A DNA stretch of 64,000 nt from Branchipolynoe longqiensis (GCA_030323885.1 CM059193.1:90349825-90413824), one strand, 5' to 3'; positions 35,257 through 46,443 are shown, counted from the first letter of the stretch. The notes: generated from the sequence alone by a model not told the origin. Numbers and translations: made by a program.

Positions 35257-35902
35257 GGGGCTGTCACACTACGACGTAACAACGTCAACGTAGAGAGAAC
35301 GTGAAGAACGTTGAACTTTTCGGCGTAGTATGCAAATTTGGGCCCAAGTTGAACGTGGATGCAGCGTAGTGGACGAGAGCGTAACGTTGGTAAAGCGTAG
35401 TGATACCGTCGTTCAACGAGAGAAGACAAAGTCATTACGCTAACGGAACGTTATGAACGTTATTCCATCGCCAGAAGAATGTTACGTGACTTACATATGT
35501 CATGAGACGTTGAACGTACGTTGAATGCACGTTCTCCTGACGTTCTCCTGACATTCCCATTACGCCCCGTAGGCATTTGCACTCGGTTTAATGTGGGTCA
35601 ACGTAGTGGAACGTAGTTGAACGTAGTGAGCAGCATTGGAATAACGTCCGTTTAACGTCATTGACGTTCACTGAACGTGAACAGAATGTACGGCGAACGT
35701 AAACTCTTAAGTTCGAGCTACGTCGAAAGTTTTGAACATCTCCAAAACCTTGACGTAAGTCAACGTAACACAACGTAATGTGACGTAACTCGACGTCATT
35801 CTAACGTCATTCTGACGTCATCATGACGTAACCCAACGTAATGACGAAAAATGGCCACGTTAGGCTCACATTGGCTCGTTATGTCGTAGTGTGACAGGGG
35901 TA
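35257..35902 (+). mobile_element. ACGT-rich foldback MITE family, copy 2
   Basis: Same ends as copy 1: GGGGCTGTCACACTACGACG on the left, and GTCGTAGTGTGACAGGGGTA on the right with one change (ATGTCG). The interior follows copy 1 in order, including CGGCGTAGTATGCAAATTTG, the AAAGCGTAGTGATACCGTC segment and the GTTTTGAACATCTCCAAAAC hairpin, with an indel in the middle (about 35485-35580). It lies upstream of the zinc-finger exon, probably in its intron. Confidence 0.85.
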
Positions 35903-36155
35903 TTATATAAATAAATAAAACTGAGTACACACACCTGTTGCTTCTCCATTGTAATCTTTCATATATTATTATTCATTCATATTGAATAGTTGCTTGAGGT
36001 TGAAGTGATGGTGGGAGATGGTGGGGTTCTTGACTGACTGAATGAGTTTGAATCATCAAGAAAACTCTGACTGGAATGGTGGCGTCATCATTCCAGTCAA
36101 ACAAAGGTTAAATCAAACCGAGCAAAAAACAGATAATCATCCTTTAAGCGAAGTT
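35903..36155. other. unassigned DNA
   Basis: No gene or clear repeat; leads into the minisatellite below. Confidence 0.4.
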
Positions 36156-36600
36156 CAACCAGAAACATGACGTCATCAATCCAGTCAAAAAAAGGTCAAA
36201 TGAGTTCAACCAAAAACATCTGTTCATCCTGCAAGCGAAGGTCAAATGAGTTCAATCAAAAACAGATGACCATCCTGCAAGGTAGAACAGTGACGTCATC
36301 ATTCCAGTCAAAAAGGTCAAATGAGTTGAACCTAAAATCCTGCAAACATGCAATGGGTAGAACCTGAACAGTGACGTCATCATTCCAGTCAAAAAGGTCA
36401 AATGAGTTCAACCTGAACAGTGACGTCACCATTCCAGTCAAAAAGGTCAAATGAGTTCAACCTAAAATCCTGCAAACATGCAATGGGTAGAACCTGAACA
36501 GTGACGTCATCATTCCAGTCAAAAAGGTCAAATGAGTTCAACCTGAACAGTGACGTCATCATTCCAGTCAAAAAGGATGCAAACATGCAATGGGTCATCT
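36156..36600 (+). repeat. minisatellite with alternating 81/49-bp spacing (about 130-bp higher-order unit)
   Basis: CAGTGACGTCATCATTCCAG occurs near 36288, 36369, 36418 (as GTCACC), 36499 and 36547, spacing 81, 49, 81, 48. The longer unit adds CCTGCAAACATGCAATGGGT. Each unit carries TGACGTCA, and AAAAAGGTCAAATGAGTTCA follows. Older, more diverged copies lie at 36063-36280. Confidence 0.85.
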
Positions 36601-36654
36601 AAGGTCACTGATGCCCATTGTCCCGCGGTGCAAACATGCAATGGGTCATCTAAG

Positions 36655-36745
36655 GTCATTGTACCGCGTCGGTCCTCTGACGCGGGACGATTACGTAATA
36701 TGGACCCATATCGGTCCTCTCTATACTACTTCCGCCGCTTTTTCC
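36655..36745 (+). repeat. segment duplicated at 48630-48720
   Basis: CCTCTGACGCGGGACGATTA, CGTAATATGGACCCATATCG and GTCCTCTCTATACTACTTCC match CCTCTGATGTGGGACGATTA, TGTAAGATGGACCTACATCG and GTCCTTTCTATACTATTTCC near 48.65 kb. Both copies are preceded by AAGGTCA-rich repeat. Confidence 0.8.
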
Positions 36746-37300
36746 CATTCTTTTTACATATTTGCCACCGTCGGACCACCGTCGGGCAGTGGGTGGTGGT
36801 TCGCCGGTTTTCCCATTCTTTTTACATATGTGCCACCGTCGGGCCATCGTCGGGCCACTGTCGGTAGTGGTCCGCCGCTCTTTGCCATTCGTTTTACATA
36901 TTTGCAACGGTCGGGCCGTCGGTGGTGGTCCGCCGCTTTTTCCCATTATTTTTACACATATTTGCCACCGTCGGGCCACATTCGGACAGTCGGTGGTGGT
37001 CCGCCGGTTTTTCCCATTCTTTTTGCACTTTTGCCACCGTCGGGCCACCGTCCGTGGTGGTCCGCCGCTCTTTGCCATTCTTTTTACATATTTGCCACCG
37101 CCGGGCCGTCGGTGGTGGTCCGCCGCTTTTACCCATTCTTTTTGCACACATTTTCCACCTTCGGGCCACCGTCGGTGGTGGTCCGCCGCTCTTTGCCATT
37201 CTTTTTACACACATTTTCCACCTTCGGGCCACCGTCGGTGGTGGTCCGCCGCTCTTTGCCATTCTTTTTACACACATTTTCCGGACACGTTTCGGACTGT
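36746..37300 (+). repeat. minisatellite, 59-70 bp unit, about 8 copies
   Basis: Unit approximately TCCGCCGCTCTTTGCCATTC, TTTTTACATATTTGCCACCG, TCGGGCCACCGTCGGTGGTG. Successive TCCGCCG motifs fall at about 36871, 36930, 37000, 37061, 37120, 37182 and 37246. Open frames on both strands are repeat artefacts. Confidence 0.9.
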
Positions 37301-37309
37301 TCACGGAAT

Positions 37310-39452
37310 TGCCAAAAACATATACTGACCAGATGGTATCGCTCCTGAATGCATCAGATTGTATAGTGCCTAAATGCACCAGATTGTATTGTTCCTAATG
37401 CACCAGATTGTATTGTTCCTAAATGCACCAGATGGTGGCGTTCCTAAATGCACCAGATTATATCGTTCCTAAATGCACCAGATTGTGTCATACCTGAATG
37501 CATCATATTGTATCGTTCCTGAATTCACCAGATTGTATCGTTTATGGATGCACCAGATTGTATCGTTCCTGAATGCACCAGATAGTAGCATTCTTGAATG
37601 CACTATATTGTATCGTTCCTCAATGCACCAGATAGTATCATTCCTAAATGCACCAGATTGTATCGTTCATGAATGCACCAGATTATATTGTTCCTAAATG
37701 CACCAGATTGTATCATTCCTGAATACATCAGATTGTATCGTTCTTGAATGCATCAGATTGTATCGTTCCTGAATGCATCAGATTATATCATTCCTGATTG
37801 CACCAGATTGTATCGTTCCTGAATGCACCTAATTGTATCATTCCTGAATACATCAGATTGTATCGTTCTTGAATGCATCAGATTGTATCGTTCTTGAATG
37901 CATCAGATTGTATCATTCCTGATTGCACCAGATTGTATCGTTCCTGAATGCACCTAATTGTATCATTCCTAAATGAAGCACATCGTATCGTTCCTGAATG
38001 CAGCAGATTGTATCATTCCTAAACGCACCAGATTATATCGTTCCTAAATGCACCAGTGTGTAACATTCCTGAATGCATCAGACTGTATCGTTCCTGAATG
38101 CAGCAGATTGTGTCGTTCCTGAATGCACCAGATTGTATCGTTCCTAAATATACGAGACTGTATCATTCCTAAATGCAACAGATTGTATTGTTCCTAAATG
38201 CACCAGATTGTATCATTCCTGAATACATCAGATTGTATTGTTCTTGAATGCATCAGATTGTATCGTTCCTGATTGCACCAGATCGTATCGTTCCTGAATG
38301 CAGCAGATTGTATCATTCCTAAATACACCAGATTATATTGTTCCTAAGTGCACCAGTTTGTAACATTCCTGAATGCATCAGATTGTATCGTTCCTAAATA
38401 TACCAGACTGTATCATACCTAAATGCAACAGATTGTATCGTTTCTGAATGCAGCAGATTGTATCGTTCCTAAATGCAGCAGATTGTATCGTTCCTGAATG
38501 CAGCAGATTGTATCGATCCTGAATGCAGCAGATTGTATCATTCCTAAATATACCAGACTGTATCATTCCTAAATGCAACAGATTGTATGTTCCTGAATGC
38601 AGTACATTGTATCGTTCCTAAATGCACCATATTATATCGTTCCTAAATGCACCAGCTTGGATCTTACTGAATGCACCAGATTGTATCCTTTCTGAATGCA
38701 CCAGATTGTATCATTCCTAAATGCAGCAGATTGTATTGTTCCTAAATGCACCAGATTGTATCGTTCCTAAACTCACCAGATTATATCATTCCTAAATGCA
38801 CCAGATTGTATCGTTCCTGAATGCATCAGAGTGTATCGTTCCTGAATGCACCAGATTATATCGTTCCTAAATACAGCAGATGGTATCGTTCCTAAATGCA
38901 CCAGATGATACCATTCCTAAATGTACCAGATTGTATCGTACCTGAATGCACCAGATTGTATCGTTCCTTAATGCACCAAATCCTAAATGCAGCACACCAT
39001 ATTGTTCCTGAATGCACCAGATTGTATCGTTTTTGAGTGCACCAGATTGTATCGGTCTTAAATGCACCAGATTGTGTTGTTTCTGAATGCACCAGATTGT
39101 AACATTCCTGAATGCACCAGATTTTATTATTCCTAAATGCACCACATTGTATCGTTCCTAAATGCAGCAGATTGTATCGTTCCTGAATGCAGCAGATTGT
39201 ATCGTTCTAAATGCACCACATTGTATCGTTCCTGAATGCACCAGATTGTATTGTTCCTTAATGCACCAGATTGTATCGTTCCTGAATGCACCAGATTGTA
39301 TCGTTTTTGAATGCACCAGATTATGTTGTTTCTGAATGTACCAGATTGTAACGTTCCGGAATGCACCAGATTTTATCATTCCTAAATGCACCACATTGTA
39401 TCGTTCCTAAATGCAGCAGATTGTATCGTTCCTTAATGCACCAGATTGTATC
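37310..39452 (+). repeat. 25-bp minisatellite, about 85 copies
   Basis: Unit GAATGCACCAGATTGTATCG followed by TTCCT, with frequent C/T and G/A variants (CATCAG, CAGCAG, TAAATGC). Copies are well mixed, with local runs of identical pairs such as the CAGCAGATTGTATCG block near 38450-38530. Confidence 0.95.
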
Positions 39453-39639
39453 CGGTAAGAAGATGTTGTTGAAAAGGATGTTAAAATGTGCCTAACTAAC
39501 AACCATAGGTGAGCTGTAATACGGTTGCTTTCGGAACAGGTCAGTATAGAGTTTGAAGTTACAAATGCCTGGCCGTGCTCATGAAACACCCTTTTCATTG
39601 CAAACTTTTTTAGTGAGGAGTGCTGGGTTTTGTGTACCA
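39453..39639. other. unassigned DNA
   Basis: Short unique segment between the minisatellite and the next element. Confidence 0.35.
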
Positions 39640-39954
39640 GGGCCGCGTTCAGGCTCCGTCTCGGAGGCGCCTCGGAGGCGCCCGTGACGTCAGGCTAGTC
39701 TGAACAACAATAGCAGTTGGTCGCCTCGAAAATGGCCGCCCCCATAGGCGGCGGCCATTTGCAATCGAAATGCTGCGCTCTGATTGGATGAAACCACTGA
39801 GCCCGGCAGCCATTTTCGAGACGCTTTTTGTCTCCAACCTGAAAAGGGAGGCGTCGCCGAGACGTCGCCGAGACAGACCTTGAACGCAAATAGGCCAAAA
39901 AGCATTGCCGAGACGTCGCTGAGGCGCCTCCGAGACGGACCCTGAACGCGGCCC
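39640..39954. mobile_element. 315-bp MITE with long GC-rich terminal inverted repeats
   Basis: Left end GGGCCGCGTTCAGGCTCCGT followed by CTCGGAGGCGCCTC. The right end, read inverted, is GGGCCGCGTTCAGGGTCCGT followed by CTCGGAGGCGCCTC: about 34 bp with one mismatch. The interior contains two further GCCGAGACGTC direct repeats and an inverted GGCCGCC...GGCGGCC pair. No coding capacity. Immediate flanks do not show an obvious target-site duplication, so I do not assign a superfamily. Confidence 0.85.
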
Positions 39955-40095
39955 AGTCATGGCCCGACGGCGCGGCCACTATCTGGCAGGTGGCGTTGGT
40001 GGGCTGAATTCCGGTAGGTGGCACCGAATTCACTGGCAAACGCAATTCGGTCATGTGCACAGAATTTCTCATGTTCGGTGTGCAACAGTTACTTG

Positions 40096-40405
40096 ATTGT
40101 TGGAGTTTTAGGTCCTGGTGACATCTAAGGTCACATCAGGATGACTACTGACTTGTGACAGTGTGAACTGATGGTAACTTTATAGTCTTGTCACACCGGA
40201 AAATCAAGCTGCCAGCACCATGACCCAATATCCCACTCAGTCAGTTTATCCTGACACTGATCTAACCAATTGTGCCATTGCGCCCTGTGATGCGCAACAT
40301 GAACAATGTTAAGCACCGGGCTATGTAGGGACAGGTGTCAATTCTGTAAGTCATTGGTTTAACTCAGCTGGGTTTCGAACCCACAGGAAGCCCACTGATC
40401 TGGCC
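40096..40405 (-). mobile_element. SINE family 1, full-length but diverged copy E
   Basis: Reverse orientation. The tail TTGGAGTTTTAGGTCCTGG, body TGACCCAATATCCCACTCAG, TTATCCTGACACTGATC and GTAAGTCATTGGTTTAACTC are in family order, ending with a B-box-like GGGTTCGAAACCC. A GATGCGCAACATGAACAATG stretch inside has no counterpart in other copies. Confidence 0.8.
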
Positions 40406-40664
40406 ATCACGTCTGACACAAGTTAATGGAATAAGAAAATACATTGACTTTTATGTTATATTTTATTATCCAAATGTGGAAGTGTAGGACAGAGGAACAG
40501 TGGTGCGGTATGTTGGCTTGTTTTCATGAGGGGCGCTGCTTGATTTCAACAAAAGCGCAACAAATAACTAGACCATTCAATTCCCGTGTATGGCTAAAGT
40601 TACACCCATGTGCCTGCCATAATTGACTGTATTAAGTGAAGGTTATTGGAGATAAAAAAAAACG

Positions 40665-41532
40665 GCATGGTCCGATGAAAACATCACATTTTCAAAACCA
40701 GAACATTTATCTAGATTTGAGGAGTTCAGATGGTAAACCCCATAAACACCGATTCAAAAATTCACATAAACATTGAAGTCGAACCTTGAAAAGGCTAAAT
40801 TGTTACAATCATATATTTTTGTTCATTAGTTCATAATTATTTTGTCTCAAGAATGGTTGAATTAGTGAGAATTAGAATTATATTCAGGTAAATATCTTTT
40901 ATTTTAATTCAAATTTTGGATTCCCATGTATGGGTTTTTGCGCCTGAACTCTTCATTTGATTCTACAAATCTAACATACATACTAATAAGCATCTCTTAA
41001 TGCATAAAAGAGGATACCAAGTCAACTTCACTGCTGAAGTCTACTGTGAGAGAGCTTTGATGTGCATGCCAAAATTACTTTAACATCTTTGCACTTAAAA
41101 TGTCTCTAAGAGTAACCATTGATAATCAAAGTGATTTCAAACTAAGGGGTCCTTCACAATTATCAACATTTTAACAAATGCACAACACTTTACCATCCTC
41201 TCCCAACAATGTGTACAATAAACATGTTGATATCTTGCAATTGTTTTTATTAAAATCGAAAATACAGTACTGAATTATGGTAGAAATAGAATCATCAAAA
41301 CCTGAACGTTGCAGGGTACTACAGGGTGGTTCAGGGACAAATGGATCGGATTATGCAGTTTTAATGTAATTTAATTTGTATCATTTTCAGATGTATGTAC
41401 GGCGTGTATGCTTGTGAAATTGTTGATAATTGTGACCGCCCTTTAATGTTATGTAAGGTAGGTAGGTTATAATGATCAGCCTAATATATTTATCTAGAAA
41501 AATTACAGAAACTGAAAATCATTGGACTATGA
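40665..41532. mobile_element. GCATAGTCC-ended MITE-like family, copy 1
   Basis: The ends are GCATGGTCCGATG and, at the right, CATTGGACTAT(G). The shared internal order with the copies at 42311 and 58542 includes ACATTTTCAAAACC, ACTAATAAGCATCTC, AAAGAGGATACC, CACTTAAAATGTCTC and CAACATGTTGATAT...GAAACTGAAAATCATTGG. This copy has an extra segment of about 260 bp after the left end. No coding capacity. Confidence 0.6.
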
Positions 41533-42310
41533 AACTTGAAGATCATCAAGAATATGAAGGTTATACTTTGTGCTTTGAGACTTGTTAAGTCGGCATGGAA
41601 GACAGCAGAAGTCTGGCCCAAAACACCAAGGTCGATGCATTCAAATCATCAGAATTTCAAATAGAACACTCTGAGGTGTAGGCCTACGGTACCTAAAAAA
41701 ACATGGGCCGTGTGCATCTTGGCTGGGTGCACCAGGAGCAATGACATCACATTACTGCTGGTACCAGTAGTGTCAGCCTGTATTGCTACATGTAGCCACC
41801 AGTGCAAGTCCCACATGGATTTTTATTTATATTTATTTTTTGTTATAAAGCTATGACCAACCAGATTAATTAAATGGACACGTAACTAAATTATGCGTTC
41901 ATAAAATATTTGAAATCCTATCTTGCTGTAGCTATATTGGTTATTTAAAAAAATATTGTGTACCCCCTGAGCGCATTCATTTATGCAACCCAAGTGAATA
42001 CGATCTGTGCATTATCAAACAAATTGTTGGGATGATCCGAGGTGATTAATCGATGTCGGCCCAACTGGCAGCCAAGGTGAATCTAATATTAGTGGTTGTA
42101 TTTACCAGGTAGGCAGCATATATATGTGTACCAAGTGCTTTTTTGTTTTACCACATAGTTTCATGTTGATACATCAGAGTAATGTTCTCTTAGTTAGATA
42201 ATTATATGTTTCTTGTTATTAGTCATAACCCAATGCCTAGCCATACATGTTGTTTTCCCATTGATTTCTTTATTATGGCCTCATCCTGAAACTCATCTAA
42301 AGTTAAAGCT
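41533..42310. other. unassigned AT-rich DNA
   Basis: No gene or family recognised. Confidence 0.4.
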
Positions 42311-42565
42311 GCATAGTCCAATAAAAGCATCACATTAAAAAGTAAAAGTTACCCATAGATTTGAACCTATGTATCAAACTTAGATACTGGTGCACTTATT
42401 AACCATTTCTTACTTCATAAAAAGGGATACTAAGTCAATGTAATAGAACCTATACACTTTTGATGTGACTGTCCAAAATTAATTTGTCATGTTTCCATTT
42501 CAGATCTGTCCAAAGGTAGCCATTTAGAATAAATGTTACTTCAAACTAAGTAAAGTAGATAATAG
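42311..42565. mobile_element. GCATAGTCC-ended family, truncated copy 2
   Basis: Starts GCATAGTCCAATAAAAGCAT and follows copy 3 through CTTAGATACTGGTGCACTTA, AAAAAGGGATACTAAGTC and TGTTACTTCAAACTAAGTAAAG, then loses similarity. It preserves the uninterrupted version of the site that carries an insertion in copy 3. Confidence 0.65.
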
Positions 42566-42629
42566 CAATCAATCAAAGAATATGAGAGAGACTCAAAACT
42601 ATGGAACAATAATTCAGGATGCCTAGTAC

Positions 42630-42821
42630 ATGCTGGATCATGTGATAGATTTCCTTCCAGACTGGAGAGTGAAGTTCCTTCTCAAAGAGGATATTATGTT
42701 CATGATCAAACTAATGCAATACAGAAGCCTAACAAAGGAAGAATTTCATGAATGGGATACATTATTCATCTTGATAGTGAAACAAATTACTGGCTTAGCC
42801 TCATATTTAATTCCTGGTTAA
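42630..42821 (+). CDS. small open frame, 63 codons, unknown
   Basis: The frame starting MLDHVIDFLPDWRVKFLLKE has protein-like composition (mixed charged and hydrophobic residues, no repeat) and ends ...GLASYLIPG-stop. It has no recognisable domain and no promoter or splice evidence. It may be a fragment of a transposon or host exon, or chance. Confidence 0.2.
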   Translation: MLDHVIDFLPDWRVKFLLKEDIMFMIKLMQYRSLTKEEFHEWDTLFILIVKQITGLASYLIPG

Positions 42822-43543
42822 TTCCATTAGTATGCGCTTAAATTTGAACTTCATTTTAAGCTATCACAAGCCATGTTATGCATGTTATACCCTGTTATAC
42901 ACTTTACATTCATGTACCTCTTGTGATGTGCATTTCCATCTCTAGGATTACATATATACTATGCAAAGCTAGGCTCTGCATCAATCCCATTACCAATATT
43001 GTGGTGAGACAGGTCACATTGACAGTCTGGTCGAGGTTTTTTTTATTGTGCTGACTGGAACGCACCTGTAATAAATAAGCAAAATAAGAATATATCCGAT
43101 TTAATGTAGGCCCTATATATCATTATATGGCGACTAATATAGCCAAGACAACTCTACATAACACAACTGTTTTACTTGAATATGGCAATGCACAATTTGT
43201 ATATCACAAAACTACCTATTCTCTAGGAGGTATTTAGGGTCTAATTAAAACTGAGGGTCAAACTGTAATATATATGGTCAATAAGTCCTCATGACTCTCC
43301 TCAGCTGCTACAGTGATGCAGACATGAGACTGCTCATCTCAGGCAGATCAACACATATGTGTCAAGTCTCCTGATATTATCTATAAATAGCCACAAACAA
43401 CATTTTGTTCCCAATAATTCCATCTGCAAATAGATTATGCATGTTTTTGTTTTTGAATGTCCTAATTCTAGTCAAATAAAAATGAATGCTCACAATTATG
43501 TATCAATCAGGCCAATAAGTAAATGTAATGCAATAAAAAGTAA
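42822..43543. other. unassigned AT-rich DNA downstream of the trypsin-like gene
   Basis: No gene seen. A possible polyadenylation signal for the minus-strand gene was not decided. Confidence 0.35.
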
Positions 43544-45189
43544 TCAAGTACCATTTGTTTTTTGGTCAACCCAGTCTGTTAATTGGCTCACTCGAGTGAA
43601 GACACCAGGCTTCTTGGGTATTCCACAGCCCTGACTCCATGAAGTGATGCCGTGGAGTAAGAACTGGCTCTTGGAACGGCAGACAAGAGGACCACCAGTG
43701 TCATGCTACAAATATAAATCATGAAGTTAATTACAACAATGTGACGAGAAGAAGACAATGAAAGAGGATCAGCTTCCAAATGGTGCAGAGGCTGGCGGGG
43801 ATTTTCCTTTTAATACTGGCAGGGCAATGACTGCCCTCTCACAAATGGTATGGAAAATATAGAGAAGGCCAGTCTCCCCAACATGTGATTAGGAATCATA
43901 GATGGTGGAGCGGGACGTAGCTCAGGCGGTAGCATGTTCACCTGTGATGGTCTCAGTCATCCTATCGATCCTGCTCAGTGGACACATTTGCAGTTTGGGC
44001 TATTTTCTGTTCCAACCAGTGGCCCACAACTGGTTCCTCAAAGAATATGGTGAGTGCTGTCATAATGACCATATATTTGACTCCCAATAGCCAATGATAC
44101 AAAAATCAATGTGTTCTAGATGCATCGTTAAATAAAACAAGCTTTTTCTTTTTTTTTGGAGGGGGTGGGGGATTCATTGAGGAGAAAGGGCCAACCGTTC
44201 CTGAATTGGGTTGTGGACAAAGAAAAGCGAGCTCTGTCCTTGAATGGCACGTTGGGGTGAGACAGGGGAGAGTGTTCACAGGCCATGACTTCTGCCAATG
44301 AAATTTGGTGACACCTTCTTTATTTACTAACACTGACATATGCATGCATATGGATGCCTTGTCACGATCTAGGCCTATACTAACCTGGCATGCATCCCTG
44401 CCACCCAGAGCATAACCTGCACAAAGCATGGTTGAAGTGATCTGTGAGCCGTACCAGGCTGAGCTACTGCACGTTGTCTGGTTGATGATCTGAAGAGTCA
44501 CTTCCATCAACACGTGTGATGTATAACGCCCTATATGCATCCAAAATGAGGGTGAGAAAAGACACATATAACCTATCTAGTAGGTGAACACTCAATGCTT
44601 TGGGATGCACAGATAATATTGTAATAACAGTAGATATTGTTTGAATTGGCTCTGATTATCAGTATAATTGATATATATATATGTAAATGTCCAACAAATC
44701 ACAAATGCTACTGTGTGATTTAGAATAACATATATAATCATCACTCTACTCCATCCATTCCAAGCACTATATTATTATACATACGTCTTTAACCTTAAAA
44801 GTTCTTGTTATTCCAAATACAATTTCACATATTCTTTTCAAAGCAGTGACACACAATTTCATTTCAAGAACCACATATTTAATTGGAAGCATCTGAATTG
44901 ATTGAATAGTCCATAGCATTTCCTACCTCCAGTTTTACCCCACCCAGTGGCGGAGCAAGTTTCTCCAGAGGTGGCTTCAGACGCTGGCAAACATATTGGC
45001 TTAGCGGCCGTTGTGTAGTGGATGCTACTGGCCAGCCTGAGCAGGGCAATGTTGTTATCCTTTGAGAATCTGTTAAACTGTGCATGTCTGATGATGGAAG
45101 CCACAGCATAGATTTGCTCTGTCCCCTCAGTAACATCTCTGTCATGCTCCCCAACAATGACGGTCAGACTCTCTGCCACAAAGCTGCCT
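43544..45189 (-). CDS. trypsin-family (S1) protein, three 3' exons; catalytic Ser replaced by Thr
   Basis: Minus-strand exons 45189-44927, 44530-44385 and 43705-43544 join in frame with GT-AG introns. Exon 1 encodes VIVGEHDRDVTEG, the catalytic Asp region KDNNIALLRL and CSATGWGKT. Exon 2 gives GRYTSHVLMEVTL, CSSSAWYGSQITSTMLCAG and GGRDACQ, with the Asp that sets trypsin-like specificity. Exon 3 gives HDTGGPLVC...HGITSWSQGCG...PGVFTRVSQLTDWV and a normal C-terminal stop. The family motif GDSGGP is HDTGGP here: Ser195 is Thr and oxyanion-hole Gly193 is His, so the product is probably not an active protease. The His57 exon and 5' end were not found; LINE fragments and a gap lie upstream. A SINE sits in the second intron. 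Family assignment is firm, inactivity is inferred. Confidence 0.82.
43906..44155 (+). mobile_element. SINE family 2 (mollusc-type, tRNA-derived) in an intron
   Basis: Head GGGACGTAGCTCAGGCGGTA (A-box-like), body GGCTATTTTCTGTTCCAACC, AGTGGCCCACAACTGG and AATGACCATATATTTGACTC, and 3' end ATGCATCGTTAAATAAAACA followed by T/C-rich tail. I recognise this head-body-tail order from SINEs common in gastropod genomes (established knowledge, not checked here). It lies antisense in the last intron of the trypsin-like gene. Confidence 0.8.
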
Positions 45190-45227
45190 CTGAATAAAGA
45201 AAGCAATGACTTCCTAAGATTATCCCA

Positions 45228-45711
45228 GCAAACACGGGTATACGGGGCCCATATGGGAGGCCTCCCTCCACCACACCACTGTCAGGAAACCATACTCCAT
45301 CAGTTGGGCCTGGCCTGAAAATGTCAGGGAGCACCTACCTGTCCCGTGAAACCTCTCTGCATCTATGCAAGAGGTGGTCATGCGCTTCAGGACTGGATAC
45401 AGGCAGTGCATCGACACCCCTGCATTGCAAAGAATGCTCAACGATGTCCCTGCGGTGACCAAATCTTCAATGTCGCCCACATCCTGGCATCATGTGTGGC
45501 CTTTGACAGGACTGCCATCCGAGACTTCCTCGGCTCACCACACAACCTGTCTGACAACCAAGCTGCGGTCGCCATCGTCATGAGGCTCTCCGAGTCCTCT
45601 TGGGAGCCACTTGGCAGATTCTATAGACAGAATTACCGCACCTTCGAGATCGGCGGTGGCCCTGAACCCATTGCCGACGACTCTGAACCCAACAATAATG
45701 ACGGTGATTAG
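45228..45711 (+). mobile_element. LINE ORF2 C-terminal fragment, frameshifted
   Basis: The plus strand encodes RFRTGYRQ in one frame and then, in another, HPCIAKNAQRCPCGDQ...NVAHILASCVAFDR to a stop at 45709-45711. The C-x-C-x(n)-H-x(4)-C arrangement after an RTG motif is typical of the C-terminus of non-LTR retrotransposon ORF2 proteins. At least one frameshift, no reverse transcriptase domain nearby. It directly abuts the trypsin-like exon at 45189. Confidence 0.5.
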
Positions 45712-45724
45712 CGACCACCATAAG

Positions 45725-45930
45725 GGAGCCCCGTGAGGTCCTAGTCAGAGAACCCCATGAGGTCCCCCAGTCAGGGAGCCCGGGAGGTCCCCAGCAGGGA
45801 GCCCTGTGAGGTCCCCCAGCAGGGAGCCCCGTAAGGTCCCATCCAGGGAGCCCCGTGAAGTCCTATCGGGGAGCCCCGTGAGGTCCCACCGGACACTGCA
45901 CCTACACCGGGAGCCCGTGCGGTCCCGGAT
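45725..45930 (+). repeat. minisatellite, about 25-bp unit, about 8 copies
   Basis: Unit AGGGAGCCCCGTGAGGTCCC plus a few bases, with small indels. Confidence 0.85.
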
Positions 45931-46440
45931 ACAGGTATCACAGCCTCGACCCCCACGCTTACAACGTCAGTTCCCGCTTCGATCACCGATGGAGTGGGTG
46001 CTGGGGCCATGGATGCCAATCACATCCGCCGACCACACCCCGGTCTAGGAGCTCTGTTGGCCCTGGGCCACCCACCCTGCGACGGGGGCCCGGTGGACCA
46101 ACATGCTGCCGATGGCCCTGTTGCCAACGACACCGGATCCCGCTTTGCTCTCTGGTCGAGGTACAGGTCCGTGGCCCCCAAGAATGTATTGCCACCTGCT
46201 GGGCCACCGCCGCACCATGCCACCACCGCACAAGATGCCGCGAAGAGCACCCTGGCCTCCCCCCTACAGCTGCAAGGACGAAGGAAGAAAAAAGAAAGAC
46301 CCCAAAAAACGAAACCACCAAAAATGAGCCGTTTTGACGGCGCCATTTATCAATGCTGCAGTTCTGCAGCCAGTGACCACTAGGTCACAAACCCCCCAAT
46401 AAGTAAGTATATCAATTTATAATGCATTTTAATAATTAAC
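45931..46440. other. unassigned GC-rich then AT-rich DNA
   Basis: Open on both strands for 100 or so codons without a recognisable domain. It may be the 3' region of the upstream LINE fragment. Confidence 0.35.
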
Positions 46441-46443
46441 ACA

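Noticed and set aside
36590..37398. 250-codon arginine/phenylalanine-rich proteins
   Set aside because: Long frames on both strands arise from the 62-bp minisatellite and end at its borders.
45220..45480. Minus-strand first exon of the trypsin-like gene
   Set aside because: The frame is antisense to a LINE C-terminal fragment and has no signal peptide, activation site or His57 motif.
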